Origin: Mytilus galloprovincialis
Lineage: Eukaryota > Mollusca > Bivalvia > Mytilida > Mytilidae
Direction of reading: 5' to 3'
DNA: 64,000 bases
Assembly: GCF_965363235.1 (NCBI RefSeq)
Contig: NC_134842.1
Location: 34,804,505 to 34,868,504 of the forward strand
Positions within the stretch are counted from its first letter, which is position 1; every line of letters begins with the position of its first letter. The notes under the pieces were generated by a model. The model was given only the letters and a program-made list of their open reading frames with translations. It had not been told where the DNA came from and did no database searches. Below, one piece after another: positions 1 to 11,767 of the stretch. The translations under genes and the position numbers were made by a program.

Positions 1-290
1 AAAAGGAGTTCTATGTTTTTCATATATGGTGTTATTAACTGTGTTGCACGATGACAACCAATCTGAGCATTAGGAGGGTTATTTATTTAATATTTTATTT
101 ATGATCAAGACGGGCATGGAGGAGATAGTAATTGCATTAGTTACCAAATGATTATGATAGAATATGTTCTACATCTTTGATTTTGGATACATTTTGTAGC
201 TAGGAGAGCAACACATAATAGGTGTATTTTTTCACGTGTTTTTTTTTTTTTTTTTTTTTTTCTAAATGGGAGTTGATATCTAGATTTGAG
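1..290. other. Non-coding flank, no gene seen
   Basis: AT-rich sequence with a 23-base T run near 241-261. I see no coding potential or recognisable repeat before the retrotransposon repeat that starts at about 291. Confidence 0.5.
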
Positions 291-456
291 ATAAGGGATT
301 CAGTGAATACCGACTTTGATGTAAAATGGTACTTCCTACTCCATTCTATTTGCAACGTTTATAATCTGGTATTTAGCTAAACCATTAAATAAATGATGTG
401 AGCGGCATACGCAGTTATAAATAAATGATATAAGCAGCCGCTTGGCGCAATTTTTG
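291..456 (+). repeat. Split direct repeat A1 of the Ngaro/PAT-like element
   Basis: This 166-bp segment beginning ataagggattcagtg matches 3737-3902 (A2) with about four substitutions. It marks the 5' end of the element. Confidence 0.85.
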
Positions 457-487
457 CATTCAGGGAATTGCCAGACTATCTGTGTTG

Positions 488-526
488 CCATGGAAGTATT
501 ATATTGACAATATAATACTTCCATGG
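488..526. repeat. Perfect 39-bp hairpin
   Basis: Two 19-base arms starting ccatggaagtattatattg are exact reverse complements around a single central base (507). It lies just inside the retrotransposon, between A1 and the gag-like region. It may be a tiny foldback insertion or a structural element of the retrotransposon leader. Confidence 0.8.
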
Positions 527-539
527 TGTTACATACAAT

Positions 540-1030
540 CTATTTTTCGGTTAGTAGCTAACAATGTTTGGGCTAGTGTTTTACTTTATGATATGGAGTA
601 CAGGGACCGCCAGGCACTTGAAAAATTCAAATGGGGTACTTATATATCTAATCTAAGGGAATTTCATCTTGTTCAGAAACCAGATAGTGCTACAGCAAAG
701 GCTATTCAAGAGATCCAGAATGTGTCGCGTAGTGCAAACAATGCTAATTATAAGGATCAAAATTCAGGCTTTAATTGTTACAACAAAAAGGGGAAAGGAC
801 CCTTTCTTCCTGATGGTCGCACTATTTGTAGGCGTTTTAACACAGGTGATTGTTATCGAAAGGACTGTAAATTGGCACATCACTGTGCAATATGTTATGC
901 TAAAAATCACAATGCTTCTCAGCACTCAACTTCATTTCAATTTCGTCAATCAAACAGTGTTTCCACACAACAGTCATCTCAACCAGAATTCAATATGCAT
1001 GGTTCAAAAAACGAAGGAACTACGGGTCGT
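540..1030 (+). mobile_element. Gag-like region of the fossil retrotransposon
   Basis: The region encodes a basic, Asn/Gln-rich stretch followed by a cysteine/histidine cluster (CRRFNTGDCYRKDCKLAHHC and CAICYAKNH). This resembles the zinc-binding tail of gag-like proteins in tyrosine-recombinase retrotransposons. The assignment rests mainly on position upstream of the reverse transcriptase. Confidence 0.6.
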
Positions 1031-1199
1031 TAGACCAACACACATGGACAGAATTACTGCCAACATCATATTTTGATTACAATTTTATTATTGATGGTGT
1101 AACTAATGGTTTTAATCTGATGAATAATTTGTTTCACTGTAATTTTTGTATGTGATTTTAATGAACCTTTTATTTGTAAAAATTACAAGTCAGCGTTAG

Positions 1200-2600
1200 A
1201 AAATTCTGATAAGGTTGACCTGAAATTAAGGTCTGAATTTAAACTGGGTAATTATATTTTGTGCAATGAGATAGAGACTCCGAAACTTGTAAGTGCTCTT
1301 GGTGCAATACAAAAACCTAACGGTTCAATAAGATTGATTCATGACGCAGAGGTTGGCGGTATAAACTATTATGCAAGTGATACATCATGTAAATATATGG
1401 ACTTAAAAGATGCATGTAAAATTATTAAAGAAGGTGATTTCCTGGCAAAAGTAGATTTGTCAAATGCATATAGAAGTGTGAAAGTGCATGCTTCTAATTA
1501 CCCTTATACATAATACTGGGTTGCACTGGAGATTTCAAGGTGATAATCAGGATACATTTTTCTATGACACTAAGTTACCTTTTGGAGCAGCTCAAAGCCC
1601 AAGTATTTTTCAGAGACTAAGTAGTGCTGTGTGTAGAATTATGAAATCAAAATATAATTTTTGTGTTATTGCATATTTAGATGATTTTTTAATTATAGAG
1701 TCTACATATGATAGATGCTCTGCTGCTCTAACTTATTTGATTAAGCTATTGCGTAAATTAGGTTTTTACATAAATTGGAATAAAGTTGAAGGACCTTCAC
1801 AGCGTTTAATATTTTTAGGTATTTTGATAGATACATGTAAGTTAACACTGAGTTTACCAGGTGATAAGTTAACAGAATTTTTTAATTTGTTATGTGATTT
1901 TAAAGGTAAACATAGGGCTAGTAAAAAACAAATAGAATCTCTTATTGGGAAGCTTAATTGGAGTTGCCAGGTTATAAAGGGGGGTCGCACTTTTCTTAGG
2001 CGTTTGCTAGACCTCAAGCATTCTTTGAAAGGAAGCCAACACAAAGTTATCTTGTCAGATGATTTTCAAAAAGACTTAAATTGGTGGATTCAATTTATAC
2101 ATGAATTTAATGGAACAGTGAATTTTATAAACAAGAAACCAATAACCAACATTCAAACAGATGCGTGCAATTTTGGTGGAGGTGCATTCTTTAACAGTGA
2201 TTACTTTTATATTAATTGGAAAATTGACATGCCAGCAGTTGCAGATTTTCATATCAACATTAAAGAGACAGTTACACTTATTTTGGCCCTTTTTCATTGG
2301 CATGAACAGCTACGAGACAAACATGTCATGGTATTTACAGATAATATGACAGCACGTTCTATAATAAACAAAGGCACATGCAAATCATCATATGTTATGA
2401 ATTTATTGCGACAACTTTTTTGGTTACAAGCGACTTTTAATTTCACTAAGCTCTTTTTTCTTCCTGGAAAATTTAATGTATTAGCAGACTGTGTTTCAAG
2501 ATTACATGAAAAAGGACAATTATCTAAGTTGTGGAGTTTGAACTATATATACTCGTGTGGTTTTATACCATTTACTTTGAAGGAGCTTTGTTCTCATATG
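1200..2600 (+). mobile_element. Reverse transcriptase and RNase H region of the fossil retrotransposon
   Basis: Reverse transcriptase hallmarks are visible: a KPNGSIRLIHD-type block, KVDLSNAYRSV, LPFGAAQSPSIFQRL and the catalytic YLDD. These are followed by an RNase H-like segment with TDACNFGGGAFF and FTDNMTARSII. The order and motifs fit DIRS-order retrotransposons, whose reverse transcriptase is related to Ty3-type elements. Confidence 0.85.
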
Positions 2601-2609
2601 TCACCGGCC

Positions 2610-3580
2610 TTTGTATTTTACAGGTGGGGAAGAGCTTCGTGCAAGACTGTATAGTAGTGTGCAGAAATACAAAGCCTGTGGTTGGTCAGAAGGGACAAAG
2701 CGTACATACAGGACTCAATTGAATTGTTTTCATACCTTTTGCAAATTATTAGACTTGGCTTTAGTGCCCTTTTCAGCAGATAATGTGTGTTTATATATAG
2801 CATATTTAGTGGATGTTAAATCGTTTAAGTATTGTACAATTGTGAATTATTTGAATATTATTAAGCATTTACACAAAGCAAATGGACTAGAGGAGCCAAT
2901 CTCCGGTAATTGGCAGATTCAGAAAGTTTTAAATGGAGTTCGTCGTTCTATAGGTGATGCACAGAAAGGTGCAGAATTAATGTCACCTCGATTACTCTTA
3001 ATAATAAAAGCTAATTTAGATTTGAATTCGCAAAATGATATTTGTATTTGGTCAGCTTGCTTAATGGGATTTTATGGATTATTACGTCCAGGAAATTTTT
3101 TGCATTAAGGAAAATATGTAGAACATAGAGATATCCAAATTTGTGATGTTCACTATCATAGAAATGGTTACGTTATTGAGCTTCAGTGGACGAAAACAGT
3201 ACAATTTCGTGAACGAAAATTAAATATTGTGTTACCTTCTATAGTGGGACATCCGTTGTGTCCCACTTCAGCAATAAAGGAATTATTGCATTTTCATTTT
3301 AAACGCGGTGCAAAGGAAGACTTACCTTTATTGTGCAATTTATCATATCAGATGTTTATTTCACGCATTAATAGCATTTTAATTAGCAATGATATCAAAC
3401 AGCATATAACAGGTCACTCTTTTCGACGGGGCGGTGCCACTTGGTGTTTGCGCATTGGGATGTCGGACAGTATGATAAAGGATATTGGAATGTGGAAAAG
3501 TGATGCATATTTACGGTACACAGAAGTGGACTTCAGCAGAAAATTTGACATTGTGCAATCTTCCGACCTAGCTAACTTGG
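2610..3580 (+). mobile_element. Tyrosine recombinase region of the fossil retrotransposon
   Basis: The region includes a core-binding-like segment (TYRTQLNCFHTFC onward) and a catalytic segment with HSFRRGGATWCLRIG and a late LRYTE, matching the H-x-x-R and tyrosine boxes of phage-integrase-type recombinases. In this order the recombinase replaces the DDE integrase of LTR elements, which explains why no target-site duplication is expected. Confidence 0.85.
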
Positions 3581-3607
3581 CAACTCCCCCTTTTTTTTGG
3601 TTGGGCT

Positions 3608-3736
3608 GGGGATTGTCTACCCTTCATTGTACTGATTGCATTATTAATTGCATTTTCTTATTATTAAAATTTGGCCCATTACACAGCCTTATGTTTATTT
3701 ACCATATATATATATATTGCCAAACTTGGAATCAAA
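3608..3736 (+). repeat. Split direct repeat B1
   Basis: Begins ggggattgtctacccttc and ends cttggaatcaaaa. It is repeated almost exactly in the two halves of B2 (4104-4159 and 4621-4694) and directly abuts A2. Confidence 0.85.
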
Positions 3737-3902
3737 ATAAGGGATTCAGTGAATACCGACTTTGATGTAAAATGGTACTTCATACTCCATTCTATTTGCA
3801 ACGTTTATAATCTGGCATTTAGCTAAACCATTAAATAAATGATGTAAGCGGCATACGCAGTTATAAATAAATGATATAAGCAGCCGCATGGCGCAATTTT
3901 TG
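3737..3902 (+). repeat. Split direct repeat A2
   Basis: This is the second copy of the 166-bp A repeat. It follows B1 directly and is separated from B2 by about 200 bp of unique sequence (3903-4103). Confidence 0.85.
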
Positions 3903-4103
3903 AATTCCCCACCCACCCATCCCAGTAGCATTGTTGAATGGGTGTGGTTAAGCATAGATTATATATATCACTTTTGCATTATATCAATTATAGGATACTA
4001 CATGTATTATTATTTTTATTTTTCTATCTTTTGTGATTATTCATATATGTTTTAGCTTTCAGAATTGCATTCTGAATTGACTTTAAAGGAATATAAAGCA
4101 TTT

Positions 4104-4694
4104 GGGGATTGTCTACCCTTCATTGTCCTGATTGCATTATTAATTGCATTTTCTTATTAATATGAGGCAGGCATTACCTGTGAATGGGGACGAAGTCTAT
4201 GATTTTTTTTTTAATCAACAATGTTAAAAAGAGAAACGGAAATACCGTAACGTTTCCGATTTTGGTTCTGTTGTTAGGGATTTTAGTTGTGACGTTATTT
4301 AAGTTATGACGTCATATTGAATGTAAACAATGAAACGCTGTCATCAGGTAACGTTTTTTTTAATAACAAACATTTTTTTTTAAATGAATTAGTATTAGTT
4401 CCTTTCTTAGACTGATAAATATACATTTTATTCAAAGTCTCATGTAAACAAGACCGGAAACGGAAGTAGATTTCTGCGCAGATCCGGAAATTCAAAAACT
4501 CGACAAAAAAAAAATTGAACGATTTTGAGTTCATTAGTACAATGAAAAATTCAGGAAATTTTCCCGATTTTTTTTTTTTTTATTGAATTTTCTACTGTAA
4601 TAGGGGACTTCGTCCCCATCTTAAAATTTGGCCCATTACACAGCCTTATGTTTATTTACCATATATATATATATTGCCAAACTTGGAATCAAAA
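4104..4694 (+). repeat. Split direct repeat B2, interrupted by an insertion
   Basis: The left part is 4104-4159 and the right part is 4621-4694. Together they match B1, with the 461-bp segment 4160-4620 inserted between them. Confidence 0.8.
4160..4620. mobile_element. Non-autonomous DNA element inside B2
   Basis: Comparison with the uninterrupted B1 defines the insertion exactly: an A^T junction with no target-site duplication. A 14-bp perfect inverted repeat, atggggacgaagtc at 4184-4197 and its complement at 4606-4619, lies flush with the right end but 24 bp inside the left end. Insertion between A and T without duplication is the habit of Helitrons, but the ends lack the TC and CTRR signatures. 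A Helentron/HINE-like origin is only a possibility. It has no transposase coding. Confidence 0.7.
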
Positions 4695-4705
4695 ACATGA
4701 TATAA

Positions 4706-4975
4706 GGAGCCTGTAATTCAGTGGTTGTGGTTTGTTGAGGTGTTACATATTCGTTTTTCGTTTATTTTTTTAATAGAAATAAGGCCATTAGTTTTCTCGT
4801 TTTAATTGTTTTTACATTTGTCATTTCGGGGCCTTTTTATATAGCTGATTATGCGGTATTGGCTTTGTTCATTGTTGATGGCCGTACAGTGACCTGTAGA
4901 TGTTAATTTCTATGTCGATTTGGTCTCTTGTGGAGAATTGTCTCATTGGCAATCATACCACTTCTTTTTTTTTTT
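4706..4975 (+). repeat. Dispersed mussel repeat, family 1 (near full copy)
   Basis: Starts ggagcctgtaattcagtgg and ends with gtctcattggcaatcat followed by a T run. Matching copies, on both strands, occur at about 9380, 10603, 12690, 17470, 28060, 29450, 29885, 50425, 52797 and 60072. The conserved 3' end with variable 5' truncation suggests a SINE or the 3' tail of a retroelement. Confidence 0.7.
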
Positions 4976-5720
4976 TGTATATGTATTTGCTTACTATTTG
5001 TATGGTTCTATTTATATTACTTTGTGGTGGATCGTCAGTGTAATTCAGTCTTAGACACGTGTTACATGAGGAGCCGGTTTGTTTACAAATAATGTCACGT
5101 GAAGACGCACTGACGTCACAATTTGCATCGTTCTTGCAATACACTACAGTTCACTCATACTGAACCCATTATCATGCAAGCATGCAACGTGAATGTGATT
5201 GGTTATCAAATTATACAGACATTATGCATATACAGTTTTAGAAGAAATTAGTTCATCAGAGAGATTTTACCTTTTGACACGAATAGGTCGGGTTGACATT
5301 TTTGTCATCGGGGATTGAGATAAATGGGATTAAACTGACCGTCAAAAATGTCTAGAGATCGAAGCACATCTAGAGAACCTTATAATTAATAAGCCATACT
5401 TACCAAAATTACTCTATATTAATAAACCCTATGTAAGTTAAATTTCACAATGATAACGATAAATAATTTTGATGATGGTAATGAAGCTGGTTTAATTGGA
5501 GCTAAAAATATTCTTACTCCTATTGCCGCTTTACGTAATAAAATTTGTATAGAATTAAATTTGACTACAGTTCAGCATAAAAAAAACGTGAATATGCAGA
5601 AGCATGACAATATATTACTGATAAAGTGTGTATATATTTCTGTGAACGAAGCTGCCTGTATACTTCACTAAGGATTACATTTGAGCGCAAGGAGATCTCT
5701 ATTTGTGAATCGGTTTATTA
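4976..5720. other. Intergenic, no gene seen
   Basis: AT-rich sequence without convincing coding potential. A short open frame near 5450-5671 lacks any recognisable motif. Confidence 0.5.
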
Positions 5721-5844
5721 ACCCCTTTAAACCCAGGGTCGAAGTTCAAGATGCTAACATATTAACGGAAATTTTAAGCGTTGCTTTAAACATTGAGGCC
5801 ATCTATTTTTATTGCGGGGTTTCACATATTTAAATCGGAATTGT

Positions 5845-6215
5845 AGAAAAAAGGAATGTTGTTTGCAAAATCAAAACAGAAAATGATGAACACTTGATTA
5901 TTTTCAGCAATACATAAATTGGATTGAGGGTCTGTGTATTCACATTATTTGTAAAACTCTCCTTGTTCCTGTGAAGCGCGTACGTTACATCGAGGCTTAC
6001 TATGCTTTACATCGACGCCACAGTACTTCAACCAATCAGGGAATGTTTGTTTGGGGCATTCGACCTATTTCAACTCAGATTTTGGCACATGTTAATCGAA
6101 ATTATAGAAAAAAGGAATATTGTTAGTACATATAAAATAGAAAAAGATGAATACTTTTAGCTAATGACGATTTGGATGGGGGTTCTGTGTATTCACATTA
6201 TTTGTACAAATCTCC
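5845..6215. repeat. Diverged tandem duplication (about 255-bp spacing)
   Basis: Two diverged copies share blocks such as agaaaaaaggaat and ctgtgtattcacattattt. The first spans about 5845-5965 and the second about 6100-6215. Confidence 0.6.
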
Positions 6216-8435
6216 TTACTGATGCCATATTTTGGAATTTCTGTGACCTAAATGGTTCGCGAAAATTAATATTTTTATATATTGTATAGTAATAAAGAGT
6301 ATTTTACTGTTTTGTTAATAATTATATTTCTATATTATTTGCTATTTTTCTGCCATTTTTTTTTTTTTTTTTTTTTTTTTTGTTCCATGGTCTATTGCAC
6401 TGAAAATTATCGTTCTATTGCACCTGTGTGCAGTCTATTGCACTGACCTGTTATGACCTCTTATTCTGAAGTCTAATTAGTTGAAAGGTATTCATGTTGT
6501 CCAATCAAATTGGGTCTTTTAAACGTTCATGGTACAGCCGTTAAATTTTGAAGAATGTTTAATATGTTGACTTTAATGATTTCTTGTCGTTTAAATTACT
6601 CTGATTTCATATTCGTTTTATTGAATTTCTAAAGTATTGGTTGTGCATGTATGCTCCTTACACATCATAATTAATACAGTTATTACTTTCATGCGTTTTA
6701 TTTCTAAGAATTTGTTAGAACAGACTCAGTATGTATTAGGTAATAAAACAGTTATTGAATGTGTAACAGTGCAATAGATCAAAATATATTTCCCTCGGTA
6801 TGAAGATCAGCTCATTGTTCTATTGCTCTCAGCCGTTGGCAACAGATTATAGAGCAGACAGAAATCAGGATGGTACAATTATATATGCATAACATTGAGA
6901 ATGTAAATGGCGAATGTGTCAAAGAGACAACCCGACCAAAGAGCAGATAACAGCCGAAACCACCTGCAAGTGATAATGGACGGCATTATAAACTCCGAAA
7001 AATATAATAGAAATTAAAACTAGAAAAATACACTTCATTTGTAAATGTATCTAGGCACGAATCCTTGCAACTTAAAAAACTACTCCAATGGAAAATGAAA
7101 TTTAAAAATACGCATTATATAAAATTGGTCATTATTATTATTACTATAGGAAACCCGTATTTTTTTATAAGGGAAAGAAGTCTTCGAATTGTTTCGTTTT
7201 AAACACTGTTGTGTTTTGTAAGTGGTTGTTGTCATTTTTAACCTGGTTTTTTTTGCCATTGGGTTTTCAGATTATTTCCAAATCACTTGTAATATCCTTT
7301 TGCATCCTTTTTTACATGTTTACCGTCACCCATACCATGCATGTACGGAATTGGTCAGTAAATTCCTATATCAGTGTTAATCAGCTTTGTAAAATTATCC
7401 AGAAATTATGATTTTACATTCAATTTTTAATCCATGACCCTTCTCAATCACAAGTTCAGAGAGACGGATAAAAATATGTATAGTTTTAAAAGGATTTAAA
7501 AAAAAGACTCAAACTTAATAGTCACAATGATGGTCCGAGACCACAATTAATTCGTAGTTCATTTCTTTTAGAACATAAATGAAAATTTAAAAAATCCCAA
7601 CTGCGCTTTCTCAATGAAATTTTTACAGTGTGTTGTACTACTTTTGGGACAAAGCATATCAAAATTATAGAAAACTTCATCGGCTTTAACTCAAAATATG
7701 GACAATTTTATGTTTAGGGCGTCTTGAAATCTTTTGACAGCTACCGAAGTGCTTATTTCTAACCTTTTTCAGCTGGACCAAATCACTACTTTCCTTTAAA
7801 ATTCTGAACCCAACTTTTTTTACAGTGTAATTTCACCCCCCTACTTACAATTTGAGGCACAAAACAATGAGAAATAAATTTGGAAGGGGTATAAAAAATA
7901 TTGGCAAGTAACCCACTGTCAACACTAGGGACTATATTTGTATTGTGGTCTAGGACCAGATTGGGATAAAATTAAGTTGAAGAATTGAGATATTATGGTT
8001 AAGTACGATTGCACTACTAATTTAATTATTGAAATGTAACAATCATATCAGTAGCCTGACCGATTAGCCGACCTTACTAAAATAATGTCATAATGACAGA
8101 GTTCTCAATAACCCCAACTTTGTAACTGGAACAAGAATTATGTGTATCTGTGATGTAGTTACAACCTTGAAAGATTCACGCACAGTGTGTACACTATTCT
8201 GAATAAAGATAACTAAACGTTTAATATATTTAATGATTTTTATAAAGCTAACACTAACTGTATATAAAATCAGATTTGTGTCAGCTGTTATTAACAACCT
8301 ATCACATGGTTTGTCACTTAAGATAGATACTATTGATCATACACGTAAAGTTTTAGTTGAATAATTATGTAAATCTAATTTTAGTATTGTCCACACTAAA
8401 CGATGCCGTAGGTAAATGATAGGTCACTATCTTAC
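6216..8435. other. Intergenic, upstream of the UNC93A-like gene
   Basis: Contains a poly-T run (6358-6381), the word tctattgcac repeated at 6390-6440 with its complement near 6770, and a family 2 fragment on the minus strand at about 6895-6985. No gene is seen. Promoter elements of the downstream gene cannot be placed with confidence. Confidence 0.45.
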
Positions 8436-9347
8436 ATGTATAATATTAGTACAATGTCACAACGACGGAATGAAACCGAGAACCTCGAGGAGATATGTTT
8501 GTGTTTTAGAGCCAAAAGGGGTGACAGCACCAGTGGTCATGAAATTCGCAATACTTACATTCTGTCAGCCTCATTTTTCTTTGTATTTACTGCATACTTA
8601 GCGATACAAAACTTACAGAGCAGTTTGAATCAGGAAGCAGGGCTAGGAGTGACATCGTTGTCGTGCTTATATGGATTTATTATCATTTCAGCTGTATTGG
8701 CACCAACTGTGTTAAAGGTTATTGGCGGGAAGTTGGCACTTGTTATTGCTTGGATACTACATATAGTCTACACTTTATGCAACTTTTATCCAACATTCGG
8801 AACTTTGATTCCTTCATCTATTTTACTAGGACTGGTGTCCGGTCCTTTATGGACAGCGCAAAGTATTTATATTACAAGAAATGCTTATTCTCTTGCAGAT
8901 CGCACAGGTAAAGATGCGCATGTTTTGCTCAGTAGACTAAATGGAATCTTCTTTACAATATATGAACTAACACAAATCAGTGGAAATCTAGTGTCGTCTG
9001 CCGTTTTATATAAAAGTGCAAGCCATAGTTCCAATGCTTCATCTACGACCTGTGGTGTCAGTGATTGTCCTGCAATATCCGGAAATGCTACTGTGTTGGA
9101 CCAGCCATCTTCAGATGTCGTGTACACTATGCTTGGCGTCTTTCTTGTCTTTGATGTCATTGGACTCATCTTGACTGCAACATTTTTACCTCCTTTGCCG
9201 AAGAGCCAGTGGACAGAGTCTTCTTCCATTAAGGAATCAGTGACGTCATGTTTCTTTACATTCGGTGATATGAAGATGTTGTTATTGGTACCATTTATAG
9301 CAATAATGGCGATGGAGCAGGCCGTTCTGTGGACAGATTTTACGAAG
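8436..9347 (+). CDS. UNC93A: UNC93A-like exon 1 (304 codons)
   Basis: Encodes the N-terminal half with about six to seven hydrophobic segments and ends in phase 0 at TTTACGAAG followed by a gtatgg donor. Reading past the donor soon gives non-family residues and a stop, which supports the splice. Confidence 0.9.
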
Positions 9348-11362
9348 GTATGGTTGACAAGAATGATTAACTTGATATAAAAAAGAAGATGTGTTATGAT
9401 TGCCAATGAGACAACTGTCCACAAGAGACCAAAATGACACAGACATTAACAACTATAGGTCACCGCACGGCCTTCAACAATGAGCAAAGCCCAAACCGCA
9501 TAGTCATGACTTTATATTAGTTAATTGACTATTTATGTTTGTATAACGTGCAGGTGCAAATATTTTATGTATTTCAGGACATTAACAGGTGCTCAATTTT
9601 ATAGCTGAGAATTTATATTGCAAACTAGTCAATTTCGTTCGCTTCTCTTTTGATATTGTAAAGTTTGTAGTCCACATAGATATTAATTTATCTGAGGTTG
9701 TAACTTAATTCGATGGTATTTCCACGAAGTTGCATGTCTGTATAGGATATACAATTACTTGGTATTGTAAGACATCAGCAAACATTTAATAATAATGATA
9801 TGTAGCTTTAAAGGAGAGTTTTTTTTAAGCAATGATTGCATGAAATGTAATCACAACCCCATGGTACTTATTTGATATTTAAATAGTTTAAGGTTTATTA
9901 CTACCTTTTATATTCACAAAATATATGGAACGATCTTAACTGTCTATACATCATATCCATGAACATTTCAAAAAAATAAATTTATGTAATATATTCTCAG
10001 ATACTCAAGTCATAAAATAATGTTATACTTGTCAAAATTACATAACTTTTGCAAGGTGCAGGAATATAGTATCTGTTTAAAAAATATCAATGATGCCATT
10101 GTTAAAGTCATCTTTAAAAAATAGAGTTATCTTCCTTTGTCCAGAATTCTAGTTGAATTTTAAAATTTCATTGAACTACCAATGCTTTATACAATGCAAT
10201 GTTTGATTTTACTTCCCACTGATAAATTAGAGCAATCTTTACCCTTCAGTGCTTACAAACGCTTTGATTATCTTATATTTTTAGTCTTACGTTAGCTGTC
10301 CAATTGGAATAAAAATGGTTGGCTTTATCATGGCGGCGTATGGAGGTTCAACAACTGTGTCAGCATTGGTGACGTCACGGCTAGCTAAATATACTGGGAG
10401 ACAGGTTTTGTTTGCAGTAGCCATAATTATACAAATGTCCATATTCGTTGCCATGTTTGTCTTTTATCCACAAGGAAGAAGTGACTTGCCTTATTTGTTT
10501 ATAATGGTAGTTATATGGGGTGTCGCCGAAGGAATATGGCAAACGCAATCAAATGGTGAGTTGTTATTCTTACTGTAAATCGCTTTCTGACTCAATATGA
10601 AATAAAAGAAGATATGGCATGATTACTGTTGAGAAAACTCTTCACAACAGACCAAAATGACACAGAAATTAACAACTATAGGTCAACGTACAACATTCAA
10701 CAATGAGCAAAGCACGCACCGCAAAATCGGATATAAAAGGCCCCAAAATGACAAATGTAAAACCGTTTAATGAAAAAACTAACGGACTAATTTATGTCAC
10801 AAATAACGAGCGAAAAACAAAACACACGACAACCACAAATACAGGTTCCGGACTTAGGACCAGCACATACATATAATCTCAAACTGTTCTAATCAGTTCT
10901 CAGACTAGGCCGTAGGTCCTCATACCAGGTCGTCAGAAATTCACAGCAATCTCGTAAAAAATATAACGTTCCATAAAAATCAATGCATAAAAAGTACTTA
11001 CATGTAACGCAAAATACTGGTAATAGAAAATGAAAAAGCAATACTAGAAAGCAAGCTCAACATACTTAACTTATCTAACCAGTCAAGGTTTTTTTCAAAT
11101 AAGCTTATAGTTGTATTTGTTATATTCTTTAGCACTGATTGGATATCTGTACCCAGAGAATACAGAGCCAGCATTTGCCAACTACCACTTCTGGAAGGCG
11201 ACCAGTTTTACTGTGTATTTTGCTATCAGTACTGTGTTATGTGTAAAGACAAAGCTTATTATCGTTATGACGTTATTGTCTGTAGCGTGTGTTTTGTATG
11301 TTGCTCTAGAAGTTAAAGTTTTCTTTAAACAACGGACTGCAAATATCTCCGAGACAAAATAG
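8436..11362 (+). CDS. UNC93A: UNC93A-like multipass membrane protein (whole gene, 3 exons)
   Basis: The exons are 8436-9347, 10285-10555 and 11133-11362, joined with matching phases at GT-AG introns to give 470 aa, close to the size of vertebrate UNC93A. The protein has alternating hydrophobic helices typical of the major-facilitator-like UNC93 family. Family signatures are NLQSSLNQEAGLGVTSLS at about residue 58, IPSSILLGLVSGPLWTAQ at about 125, and WQTQSNALIGYLYP rebuilt across the exon 2/3 junction. A hydrophilic loop with NAS/NAT sites and two cysteines at about residues 195-225 is probably extracellular. UNC93A is a plasma-membrane protein whose transport role is poorly defined; in vertebrates, UNC93B1 escorts Toll-like receptors. 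The start could instead be the Met at residue 7 (8454), which begins MSQRRNE. The gene appears intact. Confidence 0.92.
9380..9515 (-). repeat. Family 1 repeat in UNC93A intron 1
   Basis: A minus-strand copy beginning agaagatgtgttatgattgcc, about 35 bp after the exon 1 donor. The rest of intron 1 (9516-10284) is AT-rich with nothing recognisable. Confidence 0.65.
10285..10555 (+). CDS. UNC93A: UNC93A-like exon 2
   Basis: Follows a T-rich tract and ttag acceptor. It encodes SYVSCPIGIKMVGF through to GVAEGIWQTQSN, covering about three transmembrane segments, and ends in phase 1 before gtgagt. Confidence 0.88.
10603..10858 (-). repeat. Family 1 repeat in UNC93A intron 2
   Basis: A near full-length minus-strand copy, comparable end to end with the plus-strand copy at 4706-4975. 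It begins about 48 bp after the exon 2 donor. Confidence 0.65.
11133..11362 (+). CDS. UNC93A: UNC93A-like exon 3 (C-terminus)
   Basis: Acceptor tattctttag. The first bases complete the split alanine codon of the QTQ-x-N-A-L-x-G signature. The exon carries AFANYHFWKATSF and the last two hydrophobic helices, ends in a short basic tail and stops at TAG. Confidence 0.88.
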
Positions 11363-11767
11363 TTCAATACATCTTCAAATTTATACCTTGGACAGACACC
11401 TTGGTCTTCTAATGACCGCGTAAAGACGGATACTATGAGCTATAAGTTGACAGAATGATTCGTATACAAGTATGTACACCGAATGATTCGTATACAAGTA
11501 CACAGTTTGATTCGTATTCAAGTACAGGTTCATTGGCGATTGTATTAGAAAGTAAAAGATAATCAATGTATACTAAACAGGTTGTCGAAAAAACGTGTTG
11601 CGTCGAAAATGATATTACTTTTATTTATTTCATATCGGTTGAGAATAAGATTCTCTTATTGGATAAAAAGGGGTCACATGACATTCATTATTCTTCAGTA
11701 ACGAATTTCATCGGTCATTAACAGAACAAAACGGACCAGAAAACCGGTCGTTAACGAACTTTTACGT

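Larger units (their letters stand above)
291..4694 (+). mobile_element. Fossil tyrosine-recombinase retrotransposon (DIRS order, Ngaro/PAT-like)
   Basis: The order of parts is: terminal repeat A1 (291-456), gag-like region (about 540-1030), reverse transcriptase plus RNase H region (about 1200-2600), tyrosine recombinase region (about 2610-3580), then B1 (3608-3736), A2 (3737-3902) and B2 (4104-4694). The A1-genes-B1-A2-B2 split direct repeat layout is the hallmark of PAT and Ngaro elements. DIRS-1 itself has inverted repeats instead. I see no methyltransferase region between RNase H and recombinase, which favours Ngaro-like. The copy looks broken, with roughly three or four interruptions. 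A1 and A2 differ at about 4 of 166 positions and B1 and B2 at about 1 of 130, so the insertion is probably fairly recent. B2 carries a later insertion at 4160-4620. Confidence 0.85.
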
